NCBI RefSeq assembly: GCF_000187245.1
Contig: NC_027863.1
Span: 1,052,735-1,116,734, forward strand
Source of the DNA: Ogataea parapolymorpha DL-1
Taxonomy: Eukaryota > Ascomycota > Pichiomycetes > Pichiales > Pichiaceae
Direction of reading: 5' to 3'
Length of the DNA stretch: 64,000 bases
Below, piece by piece: positions 46,309-55,659 of this stretch. Position 1 is the first letter of the stretch, and each line of letters begins with the position of its first letter. The notes beneath the pieces were generated by a model that was not told the DNA's origin, did not search any database, and saw nothing but the letters and a program-made list of their open reading frames with translations. A program made the position numbers and the translations under genes.

Positions 46309-49300
46309 ATGTCTGAAGGAAAAGATCCAGTAATTACTGATATTCTTCGCAAGATCGAGCGCGAGCGCAACATTGCGCTGGGAGCTAGCAACCTGCGTAA
46401 AGAAACATCCAATGCGCTCGTTATACAAAAATGTAACACTTCCATTAGAGAGGCCCAGAAAAACATTGAATATCTGGAACAAACGTTAAAAAAGTTGCGT
46501 TTGCAGAAAGTGAACTCGAATGATCGCTCCTCGCCTGCTGAGTCGTCGCACTCACAATCGGTAGAAAGCGTTTCCTCTACCAATGGAGACTCGCATCACA
46601 ACAAGAAACCAATCCATAAACCCACCTTCACGGTCCTCGATTTGCTGAAGTATGAGTGTCCGTCGCTAGGGCATAGAATACAGTATATGCTGCAACAGTT
46701 GGAGTTTAAAATCCAGGTTGAGCAGCAGTATAAAGAGGCGAACGAGAAGATATACAAGTTGTATCAACTGGAAGGTGACCGGCGGAGTATTGCAGCAGCT
46801 GCCGATGGCTGTGTTGAAGGCGAGCGAAAGATCCAGCTGATGCGCAAAGCACTGAAACAGTACCAATCGATGTACATTGACATCGATGAAGTCGCTCGTG
46901 AGAATGCTGTGATCAACACGTTCAGGAAAAACCCTTTGACAGGAATGTTGTCCATTACAATTTCCACTGTTCGCAATGTTGATCACATTGCATCTCCAGT
47001 TTTTACCAGAAATCCGGACTCCATCGTTACAATCAAGATCGACGACGTTGAACGTGGCCGGACCAAAGGATCAAGAAACGATAGGTGGAATGAAACATTT
47101 GAGATCAACGTTGAAAAAGGAAATGAGGTCGCACTTACCGTGTACGACAAGTCTGGTGATCAGCTTGTGCCCGTTGGCCTTGCCTGGCTGCCCTTGTCCG
47201 ATATTGCAGAGGAGATCCGTAGAAAGAAGGTGACTAAGGAGCGCGGGGGCGACTGGATGATCGGCTCTGCTTTGCAGCAAGGTCCCAGAAGCCAGCTCAG
47301 TTCTTCTGCATCCAACACGACCATGGAAAGCAGAAGCGATTTGCCGGGTCTTTCCTCTGCTTCTGCAAATGGATCCTCGACGGCATCAGCAAGCGACACA
47401 AACACAGTGACCTCCACCTGCTGGTTTGAGTTGGAACCTACGGGTCAGATATTGATCACTATTGGATTTACCAAGGCGAACGAGCACCGCAAAGGAGAAC
47501 GGTACGCTTTTGGAGGTGGTTTAGGACGTCATGGTGCCATCCGTCAAAGAAAAGAAGAAATTTACGAGCACCATGGCCACAAGTTCGTCCAAAAGCAGTT
47601 CTACAACATCATGTGCTGTGCAGTTTGCGGCGATTTCCTCAGATACAGTGGATTCCAATGTGAGGATTGCAGATTTTTGTGCCACAAGAAGTGCTACAAG
47701 AACGTTATTAATAAGTGCATTTCCAGAACCAGCACAGATTCTGCGCCAGAAGAAACACAGCTCAATCACAGAATTCCTCACAGATTTGAGCAGGTCACAA
47801 ACAGAGGCACGAAATGGTGTTGTCATTGTGGCTATATCCTTCCATGGGGTAGAAAGAATATTAGAAAGTGTTCTGAGTGTGGCATATTCTGCCATGCTAC
47901 GTGTTCGCATCTGGTTCCAGACTTCTGTGGTATGTCAATTGAAAAGGCAAGCCAGATTCTGTCTGCTATCAAGTCAACACAGGAAAGCAAAACTACCAAG
48001 CCTAAACCACCAGTTCCTACCCAATCTTCTGCTACTTTAACCACAATAAGCAGCAAAGCCGCTCCTTCCTTTGGGTCAGAACAGACTAAGGTGGACCATA
48101 TCCCAACAGCACAGCATGAATATCCAAGTACCGCTGTCACAAAGCAAGCGTATCAGAAGCAACAACTGCAAACTGGTCCAGGGCAATATGAGGGTCGCCA
48201 GCTTCCAGAGATTCCATTGCAGAATAAGCCTGTACCTCCAACCCCTCAGCAGACTGGCTCGCATCCAGCTCCGCAGCCACAATCCAGACCAAGCACACAA
48301 CCAGCTGCACAGCTTGCCCCACAACAAGCGGTCCCATCAGCCTCTCAAGAAGTTGCCAAACCTGTTGAGAAAAGATCTCCTGCTAAACAGAACGGCCCAT
48401 CCTCTCACCGTTCGAAACAACGCCGTCATCGTCACAGATATGGTTTGGACGACTTCAATTTCGTGGCTGTTCTTGGTAAGGGTAACTTTGGTAAGGTGAT
48501 GCTGGCCGAAAGCGTACACACACACAAGCTTTGTGCTATCAAGGTGTTGAAAAAGGATTTCATAATTCAAAACGATGAGGTGGAAAGCACAAAGTCGGAG
48601 AAAAGAGTGTTTATGATTGCCAACAAAGGGCAACATCCATTCCTCTTGAATTTACACCAGTGCTTCCAAACCGAAAATCGTATCTACTTTGTTATGGAGT
48701 ACATCACGGGAGGAGATCTGATGTGGCATGTTCAACAGAAGCGCTTCTCTCTGAGAAGAGCACAATTTTATGCGGCCGAAGTTCTTCTTGCCTTGAAGTT
48801 CTTACACGAAAACGGCGTTATCTATAGAGACCTCAAGTTGGACAATATCATGTTGAGTGAGTCGGGTCATATTAAGCTCGGGGACTACGGTTTGTGCAAG
48901 GAAAATATGTGGTATGGAAACAAAACGTCCACGTTCTGCGGAACACCTGAGCTAATGGCACCTGAGATCTTGAAAGAACAAGGTTACGACAAGGCCGTTG
49001 ATTGGTGGGCCTTTGGTGTTTTACTATACCAGATGTTGCTCACCAAGTCTCCATTCAAGGGTGAAGACGAGGACGAGGTGTTCAATGCTATATTGACTGA
49101 CGAGCCTCTGTACCCTATCAACATGGCTAAGGAAGCTGTTGACATCTTGCAACGTTTGCTGACACGAGACCCTGCGCAGCGTCTTGGTTCTGGCGAGGCG
49201 GATGCGCTTGAAATCATGGCGCACCCATATTTCGCAAACATCAATTTCGACGATGTTCTAAATCTGAGAGTGACTCCACCTTATATCCCCGAAATCCGCG

Positions 49301-49440
49301 ACCCGCGCAAACCAGAGTGCTTTGATGAGGAATTCACCTCGCAGGCAGCAAAACTTACGCCTGTCAACAGTGTTTTATCGCCTTCCATGCAAGAGATGTT
49401 CAGAGGCTTTACTTACGTCAATGAGGAGAATGCCATTTAA
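46309..49440 (+). CDS. PKC1: protein kinase C (cell wall integrity)
   Basis: The ATG at 46309 gives 1043 residues with the full fungal Pkc1 layout. Two HR1 coiled-coil repeats lie in residues ~1-200, then a C2-like domain. Two C1 zinc fingers are at ~420-470 (HGHKFVQKQFYNIMCCAVCG) and ~492-541. A Pro/Gln-rich linker leads to a kinase domain from ~716. Kinase motifs are GKGNFGKV, YRDLKLDN, GDYGLCKE (the DYG variant usual for Pkc1) and FCGTPELMAPEI. The C-tail has the hydrophobic motif FRGFTY. Pkc1 is activated by Rho1 and drives the Bck1-Mkk-Slt2 cascade for wall synthesis. An in-frame ATG at 46276 would add 11 non-conserved residues. Confidence 0.95.
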   Translation: MSEGKDPVITDILRKIERERNIALGASNLRKETSNALVIQKCNTSIREAQKNIEYLEQTLKKLRLQKVNSNDRSSPAESSHSQSVESVSSTNGDSHHNKKPIHKPTFTVLDLLKYECPSLGHRIQYMLQQLEFKIQVEQQYKEANEKIYKLYQLEGDRRSIAAAADGCVEGERKIQLMRKALKQYQSMYIDIDEVARENAVINTFRKNPLTGMLSITISTVRNVDHIASPVFTRNPDSIVTIKIDDVERGRTKGSRNDRWNETFEINVEKGNEVALTVYDKSGDQLVPVGLAWLPLSDIAEEIRRKKVTKERGGDWMIGSALQQGPRSQLSSSASNTTMESRSDLPGLSSASANGSSTASASDTNTVTSTCWFELEPTGQILITIGFTKANEHRKGERYAFGGGLGRHGAIRQRKEEIYEHHGHKFVQKQFYNIMCCAVCGDFLRYSGFQCEDCRFLCHKKCYKNVINKCISRTSTDSAPEETQLNHRIPHRFEQVTNRGTKWCCHCGYILPWGRKNIRKCSECGIFCHATCSHLVPDFCGMSIEKASQILSAIKSTQESKTTKPKPPVPTQSSATLTTISSKAAPSFGSEQTKVDHIPTAQHEYPSTAVTKQAYQKQQLQTGPGQYEGRQLPEIPLQNKPVPPTPQQTGSHPAPQPQSRPSTQPAAQLAPQQAVPSASQEVAKPVEKRSPAKQNGPSSHRSKQRRHRHRYGLDDFNFVAVLGKGNFGKVMLAESVHTHKLCAIKVLKKDFIIQNDEVESTKSEKRVFMIANKGQHPFLLNLHQCFQTENRIYFVMEYITGGDLMWHVQQKRFSLRRAQFYAAEVLLALKFLHENGVIYRDLKLDNIMLSESGHIKLGDYGLCKENMWYGNKTSTFCGTPELMAPEILKEQGYDKAVDWWAFGVLLYQMLLTKSPFKGEDEDEVFNAILTDEPLYPINMAKEAVDILQRLLTRDPAQRLGSGEADALEIMAHPYFANINFDDVLNLRVTPPYIPEIRDPRKPECFDEEFTSQAAKLTPVNSVLSPSMQEMFRGFTYVNEENAI

Positions 49441-49508
49441 ATTCGCGAATTTTACAAAAATAAATTAACACTGCTGAGATTTATCGCGGCACGCAATTCA
49501 GTTGACCG

Positions 49509-50531
49509 ATGGTAACAGTGAATACAATTCAAGAGCTTTGTAGCTTGGAGCTTGCCAGTTTGGTGAAAAGCACTTTCCAGAAAGCTTTGCAGAATGGACA
49601 ACTGGTTTTTTCGCCTAGCAAACACGAGCATTACACTGACCCTCAGACAGGGATGGAGTGCGAGCTGATGGTGGTCGAGGGACTTCGCAAACGCCCTATA
49701 AATAGACCTACGCAGCCTGGATCTGACGAGAAGATTTCTAGCGACAAGATCGAGCAAGTGAAGGCCAAAAATCCGTTTATGAAACCGGAGCCAGAATTGA
49801 CGGTGATTGATACATTGTTGCATGACTACAGGCTCATTTTGAACAAGTTCCCCAACACGGAGGAGCACTTTTTGATGGTCACGAAAGACTTCATCCAGCA
49901 GGACACTTTGCTGCAGCCAGTAGAATTGGAGCTGATGCTCACCATTTTGAGGAAGCTGAACAACTCGGATGACAAGTTTTTTGCATTCTTCAACTCGGGA
50001 CCTGAGTCAGGATACTCACAGTTCCATAAACACATTCAATTCATGAAACTGCCGCCTGGTTTCCATGTCTATCAAAATTCGCTAGTTGAAAACAGCGATT
50101 TTTATATTCCCACAGAGACGTCGGAGTCCAAGAAACCGCTTGTGAACAAGAACTTGACGTTCAAGCACTTCGTGCTCAAACTGCCAAAGACTTTTGCATC
50201 CGAGGAGGAGCAACAGTCCACACTTGCTCTAATGTACATGTATTTATTCAAGCGCGTGTTGAACGTTTTCAGAGAGTATGAGGTGGATTCAAGCAAGTTG
50301 AGCTATAACTTTCTAATGATGGATAATTGGATGATGATCATACCTAGACGCAATGCCTTTTTTGACGGCATATGGCAAAATAGTCTTGGATTTATGGGTC
50401 TTTTCACGACCAAGGACGAAACGGTTAAGTCCAAAATTCTTCATCACGGCGCTGGGACTATCCTGCGTGAATGCGGATTCGAATTGGATCCTACTGATGA
50501 CAGCCATAAATATGATGAGTACAGTTACTAG
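49509..50531 (+). CDS. APA2: Ap4A phosphorylase (ATP adenylyltransferase)
   Basis: The 340-residue protein matches Apa1/Apa2. The N-terminal half has KNPFMKPEPELTVIDTLLHDYRLILNKFP and EEHFLMVTKDFIQQ. The active-site block SGYSQFHKHIQFMKLP contains the HxHxQ triad in which the His forms the nucleotidyl intermediate, and the C-terminal YNFLMMDNWMMIIPR is also family-typical. The enzyme splits diadenosine tetraphosphate with phosphate to ATP and ADP. It is a single copy of the pair found in S. cerevisiae, so the choice of APA2 over APA1 is arbitrary. It converges on QCR7. Confidence 0.92.
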   Translation: MVTVNTIQELCSLELASLVKSTFQKALQNGQLVFSPSKHEHYTDPQTGMECELMVVEGLRKRPINRPTQPGSDEKISSDKIEQVKAKNPFMKPEPELTVIDTLLHDYRLILNKFPNTEEHFLMVTKDFIQQDTLLQPVELELMLTILRKLNNSDDKFFAFFNSGPESGYSQFHKHIQFMKLPPGFHVYQNSLVENSDFYIPTETSESKKPLVNKNLTFKHFVLKLPKTFASEEEQQSTLALMYMYLFKRVLNVFREYEVDSSKLSYNFLMMDNWMMIIPRRNAFFDGIWQNSLGFMGLFTTKDETVKSKILHHGAGTILRECGFELDPTDDSHKYDEYSY

Positions 50532-50584
50532 AGAATTACTAACTAATGCTATCAACATGTAACATATATTTCTGGTCTATACAA

Positions 50585-50998
50585 TCAAGCCTTGGCGATG
50601 TTGTTGAGCTCTTCCTTTTCGAACTCCTCAGCTTCAGCCTCCAGAATGTATGGAAGCATGTATGGAATGTCCTCCTCTGGCTTCAAAACCTTGGATGGAG
50701 GAAGGACTTTAGCGGACAAGACGAGCTGGTGAGCGGTGATGATTCTGTAATTTCTGGCGTAAGACTCGTCGGCTGGCAATCTGGAAATGACTTTTTGCAT
50801 GAGTGGTGTCTCTTCAATCATCAAATCGTCGAGTCTGGATGTTAGCAAAGAACAATGTCTTGAAACTTACCTTAGTCCAATTTCTCTGTAGCCGGAAAGG
50901 TATGTGAAGGTCTTGGCAACCGGCAGCATGAACTGTCTCAAGATTGGAGTCTTGAGAACATAGTCGGCGGCCTTTTTGATGCTTGTAACGGAAGCCAT
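50585..50998 (-). CDS. QCR7: cytochrome bc1 complex subunit 7, two exons
   Basis: Exon 1 is 50871-50998, exon 2 is 50585-50834, and together they encode 125 residues. The spliced product starts MASVTSIKKAADYVLKTPIL and has AKTFTYLSGYREIGLR joined across the intron to LDDLMIEETPLMQKVISRLP. It ends with DIPYMLPYILEAEAEEFEKEEL. This matches Qcr7 (14-kDa subunit) of complex III over its whole length, including across the splice junction, so the intron is certain in practice. The protein lies on the matrix side of the bc1 complex and is needed for its assembly. The CTG codon in YILEAE falls on a conserved Leu. Confidence 0.95.
50835..50870 (-). other. 36-nt spliceosomal intron in QCR7
   Basis: On the minus strand it starts GTAAGT, contains TGCTAAC and ends ATCCAG six bases later. 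Splicing splits an Arg codon (phase 2) and restores the conserved GLRLDDL of Qcr7. The protein homology on both sides proves the boundaries better than the consensus alone. Confidence 0.93.
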
Positions 50999-51133
50999 GA
51001 TTGTTGGTTGAGAAAGAAAATTATAAATTTTATTCTCGCGAAAGGTGATTGGCGAAAAAAAGATCTTTTACGTAAGCATTAACGGTATACGTAATACTGC
51101 TATAATGGTACCGGCGACGCGATGAGCACACCA

Positions 51134-51807
51134 CTAGCAGGCACATTGCTGCTCGTTCGTAGAAGGTCTCTGATTCAGGTCTACTGTGCGTCTTCTGCGC
51201 TGGCCCTGCTGGCTCAGCTTTTCCTCCAGTGGCAATTTCAAGGCAATGTCTTTGAAGCAATCCTTCACCTTCTCCCCCGTTTTAGCACTGACCTCTGCAT
51301 ACATGAGTCCCAGTTCGTTGGCAAAGGCCTGGGCCTCATCTTTGCTGATTTTTCGCTCCTCCTCCAAATCAAGTTTATTTCCTACCAGGGCGATCACAAT
51401 GCCTGAACTTGCTTGTTTCTGAAGTTCTTTGATCCAGTACTTAGCCTTGTCGAGCGACGATTCCTGTGTGATATCAAAAACAACCAGCGCTGCTTGTGCG
51501 TTTCTGTAATACATAGAGGCGAGTGATCTGTATCTTTCCTGGCCTGCAGTGTCCCATATCTCGAACTTGACGGTCGTATTAGCGTCAATCTGGATGGTTT
51601 GGGTAAGAAAAGCTGCGCCGATGGTAGACTCCCGCGAGTCTGTAAAAGAGTCTTTCACAAATCTGTGGACAATAGAGGATTTTCCCACCGCAGATTCGCC
51701 TAGTGCGTTAGCAAAATTGGTATTTTTTACATACCTAGCAAGACAAGCTTAAATTGTGCAAACCTCATGGCGGACTGGCCGTGTTCCGTCGCTGTGTTAG
51801 AGGACAT
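51134..51807 (-). CDS. VPS21: Rab5-type GTPase, two exons
   Basis: Exon 1 is 51735-51807 and exon 2 is 51134-51699, giving 212 residues. The P-loop is completed only by splicing: FKLVLLG from exon 1 joins [14 protein letters not shown] from exon 2. Further motifs are the effector [25 protein letters not shown] and SAKTG. The C-terminus CAC is a double-geranylgeranylation signal. The AAFLTQ effector loop and [21 protein letters not shown] are typical of Rab5/Vps21, which directs traffic to endosomes and vacuole. Related Ypt52 or Ypt53 cannot be fully excluded. A second ATG at codon 14 of exon 1 ([12 protein letters not shown]) could also serve as the start. Confidence 0.92.
51700..51734 (-). 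other. 35-nt spliceosomal intron in VPS21
   Basis: On the minus strand it starts GTATGT, has TGCTAAC and ends GCACTAG, seven bases after the branch motif. Its length is not a multiple of three and it interrupts the first Gly codon of the GTPase P-loop, so removal is required for a functional protein. Confidence 0.93.
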
Positions 51808-51979
51808 GTCAAGAATCTCGCGAAGATAAGGGAGATAAATATAGGAAAATTAAGAAGTTGAAGCAAACACAGCCTTGATTTTTTTTGAGGACGGCTTAGC
51901 CACAGACTGTTTGAATGATGAAAGTATTTATAGTTGTGTGCATGGGATGGTAAATTTGTCTATGTACACTCTACACCAC

Positions 51980-52291
51980 CTACTCGTCGATCTTCGCAAG
52001 AATCTCCTTGTCACTGAACAATAAATACTCCTCTCCATCAATCTTGACTGGGGATCCACCGAAGCTTGGCAATAACACCTTATCGCCTTTCTTCACGATG
52101 GTTGGTACAAGCTCACCCTTGTCGTTTTTGATGCCTGGTCCGTTTGCGACCACTGTACCGAATGCCAGCTTGTCCTGATTCTTCTCAGGTATGTAGATAC
52201 CTGATGCGGTCTTCGAGGCAGCCTTGGCTCTCTGGACGAGGACACGGTCGAACAATGGCTTAATTGAGTTGAGCTTGAGAAGACTAGACAT
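51980..52291 (-). CDS. HSP10: mitochondrial co-chaperonin Hsp10 (GroES)
   Basis: The ATG at 52291 (MSSLLKLNSIKPLFDRVLVQR) gives 103 residues, the family length. The mobile loop KAASKTASGIYIPEK that binds Hsp60 and the GroES beta-barrel block GDKVLLPSFGGSPVKIDGEEYLLFSDKEILAKI are intact. It caps Hsp60 in the mitochondrial matrix for protein folding. Six upstream in-frame residues (MTEIIV) are possible from 52309 but are absent from the family. A perfect three-unit heat-shock element lies 57 bp upstream. Confidence 0.96.
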   Translation of the reverse strand: MSSLLKLNSIKPLFDRVLVQRAKAASKTASGIYIPEKNQDKLAFGTVVANGPGIKNDKGELVPTIVKKGDKVLLPSFGGSPVKIDGEEYLLFSDKEILAKIDE

Positions 52292-52347
52292 GACAATAAT
52301 TTCAGTCAACGCCAGTGCTGGCCAAATTATTCTTATATTTCTGTCTC

Positions 52348-52360
52348 GGAAATTTCGAGA
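52348..52360. promoter_or_regulatory. heat-shock element upstream of HSP10
   Basis: The sequence GAA-AT-TTC-GA-GAA is a perfect three-unit HSE (alternating GAA/TTC every five bases) centred ~63 bp before the HSP10 ATG. A further TTC lies at 52338-52340, seven bases before the first GAA. Hsf1 trimers bind such arrays, so heat induction is expected by analogy with other yeasts. Confidence 0.75.
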
Positions 52361-52390
52361 AGCAGTCAGTCTCCGAATTGTCTCCGGCCT

Positions 52391-54124
52391 TCATGCCATA
52401 CCGACTTTTTTCAGCATTTTTTCTCTTTTGCGTCTGCTATTGCCTTTTTTCGGCTTCACAATCACAGACGCGCGCGTCTCCACGCTATTCCACAGCTCGT
52501 CGTGAATCGTGGGTGGCAGTTTGCGCCCGTACAAACACTGGTCGACAAGCCATGTCCCCAGAATGAATTCTTCCTTCGTCAGCGTGCCGTCGTCGAATTC
52601 CAGATCGTCGTGCTGCTCGTCCTGGTCTTGTTGGCGTGCAAAGTACTCTTTCTTGCGGTGTTCAATTAGAAGGTCCCAGATCCGCTCCAAAGTCTCGTCG
52701 CTCAGTCTTGACCTGCGCCAAAGCTCTCTCACGACGAGTCCATGGATCCGTTGGCCGGCGTCTGCCACAATGCTTTCCTCCCTGTCGTCCACGTAGGAGC
52801 CCTTGTTGGCTGCCCAGACTCCTTCGTATCGTTTTTTCTCCTCCTCGGTCACGTAATTAGCATCATTGTGATGCTTCCATGGTTTTGCCTCGTTGAAGCC
52901 TTTTTTCGTATGTTTCTCCTTCCGAAGCGTCGTCTTGAACTTCAAATGCTGGTCCTGTTCAGCAGGCACGGGGAATGTCGATTGGCTCGAGTCGTGTCGT
53001 TGTAAACCCAGCATACGCTGGAATTTTTTGCCGTGCGCCCCTCTCACCAGTCCGTGGTGATGGTGAGGCAACCTATACTCAGCGACGGGGGAAACAGGGT
53101 ACTGGGGTAGCGCTTCGTCTCCACTGACGGGCATATCGTCAACAACGGGCTCCGCAAAGGCCGGCTCTTTTAAGATCGAAGTGCTTTCATTCACTTCCAC
53201 CGCTGGAGGTGGCTTTCTGGACAGTGGGCGTTTCGTGTCAAATTTCTCGTTATCTGAAGGATTCTGGTCATAATAATCGGCTATTGTAGCCGGTTCGGGC
53301 AGCTGGTTAAGGGCATGTTTTGGGAAGTCGTAGCTGAGGTCCCAGTTGCTGTAGCTAGATGACGGCTCTTCGGGAGCGTCTTTATAAAGATAATCCTCGT
53401 CCTCGGAGATCATGGGCAATGAGAGGGAAGAGTACGAGTTGGATGTACTGATAGACCCGTCATGAGAGACTTTGGGTGGCGGAGACAGCAGCTTGATGTC
53501 ATCTTTTAAAGAGGAACTCAAGCTATGCACTGACGACTTGGCAGAGCGGTTGGGAGACGAATTGTTGTACGGACTTTTAGAAAGCGGATCGGTGTAAAAG
53601 TCTGGATGCGGCGGAATGGGGTCGTTGGTACTCAATGGCTTGGCTGTGCCGAAATTGGGCGATTTTAGGTTTGGAATGGAATGCGACGAGAGACTCACAG
53701 GGACAGGTCTAATGGATGGTGAGGACAGATTTTCGGGAGTAGTGGACAGTTTTGGCTGGCTCGTTGAAACCATTAGCGACGGCTTCGACTTGGCGACGAG
53801 CGAAGCGGCAGCTAGCGCTGCAGACGAGCTGTTGCTGTTCACCGAATCCCAAGTCGTGCGCGAGGCATGCTTACCAGGAGTTGATGGTCTTTTCCCCCAG
53901 TCTGCAGAGGAGGGCACCGGAGTCTGTTTTGTTCGCACGGATGACACGCTGCTGGCCGAGCCATCGCTCTTGCGAGGATGCGAGTTTCTAAGGATTGGCT
54001 GTGGGTTGGCCTTTTTGATGCGGGCCAAAGACGCTGTATGCGGGACAATCTCGTTAGCCGAGGCTGTCTGGCTAGACTGCTTCCTGACGGCAGCTTTCGC
54101 TGCCAGAGAGGAGTCCATGTTCAT
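52391..54124 (-). CDS. IRS4: EH-domain protein Irs4/Tax4-like
   Basis: The 577-residue protein has a long, disordered Ser/Pro-rich N-terminal part (~1-400) and a C-terminal EH domain (about 455-560). The latter includes NYVTEEEKKRYEGVWAANKG, VRELWRRSRLSDETLERIWDL, TKEEFILGTWLVDQCLYGRKLP and a basic tail (KPKKGNSRRKREKMLKKVG). That layout is specific to Irs4/Tax4, which recruit the phosphatase Inp51 and lower PI(4,5)P2, affecting wall integrity and autophagy. One copy stands for the two S. cerevisiae paralogues. It is tandem with HSP10 and divergent from HMT1. Confidence 0.85.
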   Translation of the reverse strand: MNMDSSLAAKAAVRKQSSQTASANEIVPHTASLARIKKANPQPILRNSHPRKSDGSASSVSSVRTKQTPVPSSADWGKRPSTPGKHASRTTWDSVNSNSSSAALAAASLVAKSKPSLMVSTSQPKLSTTPENLSSPSIRPVPVSLSSHSIPNLKSPNFGTAKPLSTNDPIPPHPDFYTDPLSKSPYNNSSPNRSAKSSVHSLSSSLKDDIKLLSPPPKVSHDGSISTSNSYSSLSLPMISEDEDYLYKDAPEEPSSSYSNWDLSYDFPKHALNQLPEPATIADYYDQNPSDNEKFDTKRPLSRKPPPAVEVNESTSILKEPAFAEPVVDDMPVSGDEALPQYPVSPVAEYRLPHHHHGLVRGAHGKKFQRMLGLQRHDSSQSTFPVPAEQDQHLKFKTTLRKEKHTKKGFNEAKPWKHHNDANYVTEEEKKRYEGVWAANKGSYVDDREESIVADAGQRIHGLVVRELWRRSRLSDETLERIWDLLIEHRKKEYFARQQDQDEQHDDLEFDDGTLTKEEFILGTWLVDQCLYGRKLPPTIHDELWNSVETRASVIVKPKKGNSRRKREKMLKKVGMA

Positions 54125-54420
54125 GGTGCAAGAGTGCTAGAGGAACAGAGTGTACTTAACAAGGATCAGAACAGATTTTTGAAATGTTCGATTATGTAAT
54201 AAATTATGGCAGATGAGAGTAGCACACGGGACACGCGCAAGCTAGACGCTCGTTCAGAGAGAATTCCTTGTAGCAATACAGCTGAAAAACAGAAACTGCT
54301 TCAGGCACAAACTAGGCGAACGACCACGTTTCAAGGCCAATTTCGGGAGATACGTCAACGGTGTCTTATCCACACAGCCAAGCAAAATTTTTTTTTCAAA
54401 AAAAGTAATCCTTTTGATTT

Positions 54421-55455
54421 ATGACGATTGGTAACTTTGCCACTGACAAAAAGGCGCTGCCGTTCTCCGAGCAGCACTACTTTTCCTCATACGACCACTT
54501 CGGCATCCACGAAGAGATGCTGAAGGATACTGTGCGCACGCTGTCGTACAGAAACGCGATAATGAAGAATAGACACCTGTTTAAGGATAAGATTGTTTTG
54601 GATGTGGGATGCGGAACGGGGATTTTGTCGATGTTTGCCGCCAGAGCTGGTGCCAAGCACGTGATTGCCGTGGATATGTCGAACATCATTGAGATGGCTC
54701 AGCAGATCGTCGACATCAACGGGTTCTCGGACAAGATCACGCTCTTGAGAGGAAAATTGGAAGATGTCGAAATGCCTTACGATAAGGTGGATATCATCAT
54801 TTCCGAGTGGATGGGGTACTTCCTGCTTTACGAGTCCATGTTGGATACAGTTTTGGTGGCCAGAGACAGATACCTGAAACCAGGAGGGCTGATTTTCCCT
54901 GATAAGGCCAATATTCAGGTTGCCCTGATTGAGGATGGCAGCTACAAAGACGAAAAAATCTTTTACTGGGAGGATGTTTATGGATTTGACTATTCGCCGT
55001 TTATCCCTCTTGTGATGACGCAGCCTCTCATTGAGACCGTCGAGAACAAGACGGTGGTGACCAACCATTTCAAACTGATTGAATTCGACCTCAACACCGT
55101 CACGATTGACGAGCTGGCTTTCCACAAACAATTCAAGCTGACGGCCACCAGAGACGATCTAGCTCACGCTTTGGTTGCGTGGTTTGATATCGAGTTCCCT
55201 TATGACCAGCCACAGAACAAAGTTGTATTTTCGACCGGTCCGCACGTGAATTACACTCACTGGCAGCAGACAATTTTTTATTTGGACCAGGTGCTGGACC
55301 TGAAAAAGGGCGAGACGATCGAGGGCTCGCTGGCCTCGAGACCCAACGAGCACAACAACAGAGAGCTGGACATTGAGCTGGAGTGGGACTTCAGAGCCTC
55401 GGGCGACCACGACTCGCGCCAGCAAAGAGGCAAGTTCAATTACTTTTTGCGGTAA
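54421..55455 (+). CDS. HMT1: protein arginine N-methyltransferase (PRMT1 type)
   Basis: The 344-residue protein has every PRMT1 landmark: HEEMLKD before motif I, VLDVGCGTGILSMFAARAGA (SAM binding), the acidic end of post-I (AVDMS), the double-E loop SEWMGYFLLYESM with its two catalytic Glu residues, and the THW loop YTHWQQT. It makes asymmetric dimethylarginine on nuclear RNA-binding proteins such as Npl3. The C-terminal beta-barrel and the WDFRASGDHDSRQQRGKFNYFLR end fit the family. A 72-codon upstream frame ends on the start codon (ATGA), see findings. Confidence 0.95.
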   Translation: MTIGNFATDKKALPFSEQHYFSSYDHFGIHEEMLKDTVRTLSYRNAIMKNRHLFKDKIVLDVGCGTGILSMFAARAGAKHVIAVDMSNIIEMAQQIVDINGFSDKITLLRGKLEDVEMPYDKVDIIISEWMGYFLLYESMLDTVLVARDRYLKPGGLIFPDKANIQVALIEDGSYKDEKIFYWEDVYGFDYSPFIPLVMTQPLIETVENKTVVTNHFKLIEFDLNTVTIDELAFHKQFKLTATRDDLAHALVAWFDIEFPYDQPQNKVVFSTGPHVNYTHWQQTIFYLDQVLDLKKGETIEGSLASRPNEHNNRELDIELEWDFRASGDHDSRQQRGKFNYFLR

Positions 55456-55659
55456 CCTAATTAGATGCGTCTCCTAGGGTTGTGATTATGTCAGCCACCT
55501 GGGGGTTCCAGGATAGAATTTAAAAGTATAGACAGCCTTAAATGGCATCGCCATTGCGAACTGGTACCACGTGGTCTGAATCAGTCTCGTGCGTTGGCTC
55601 CAATAAATAAAAAACAGGCGAGCGAGCTTAAGATTGTGTTCTGTTTGTTTTCTTGCCGG

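Noticed and set aside
46257..46583. 108-codon minus-strand frame over the PKC1 start
   Set aside because: It overlaps the conserved HR1 coding region of PKC1 and has no motif of its own.
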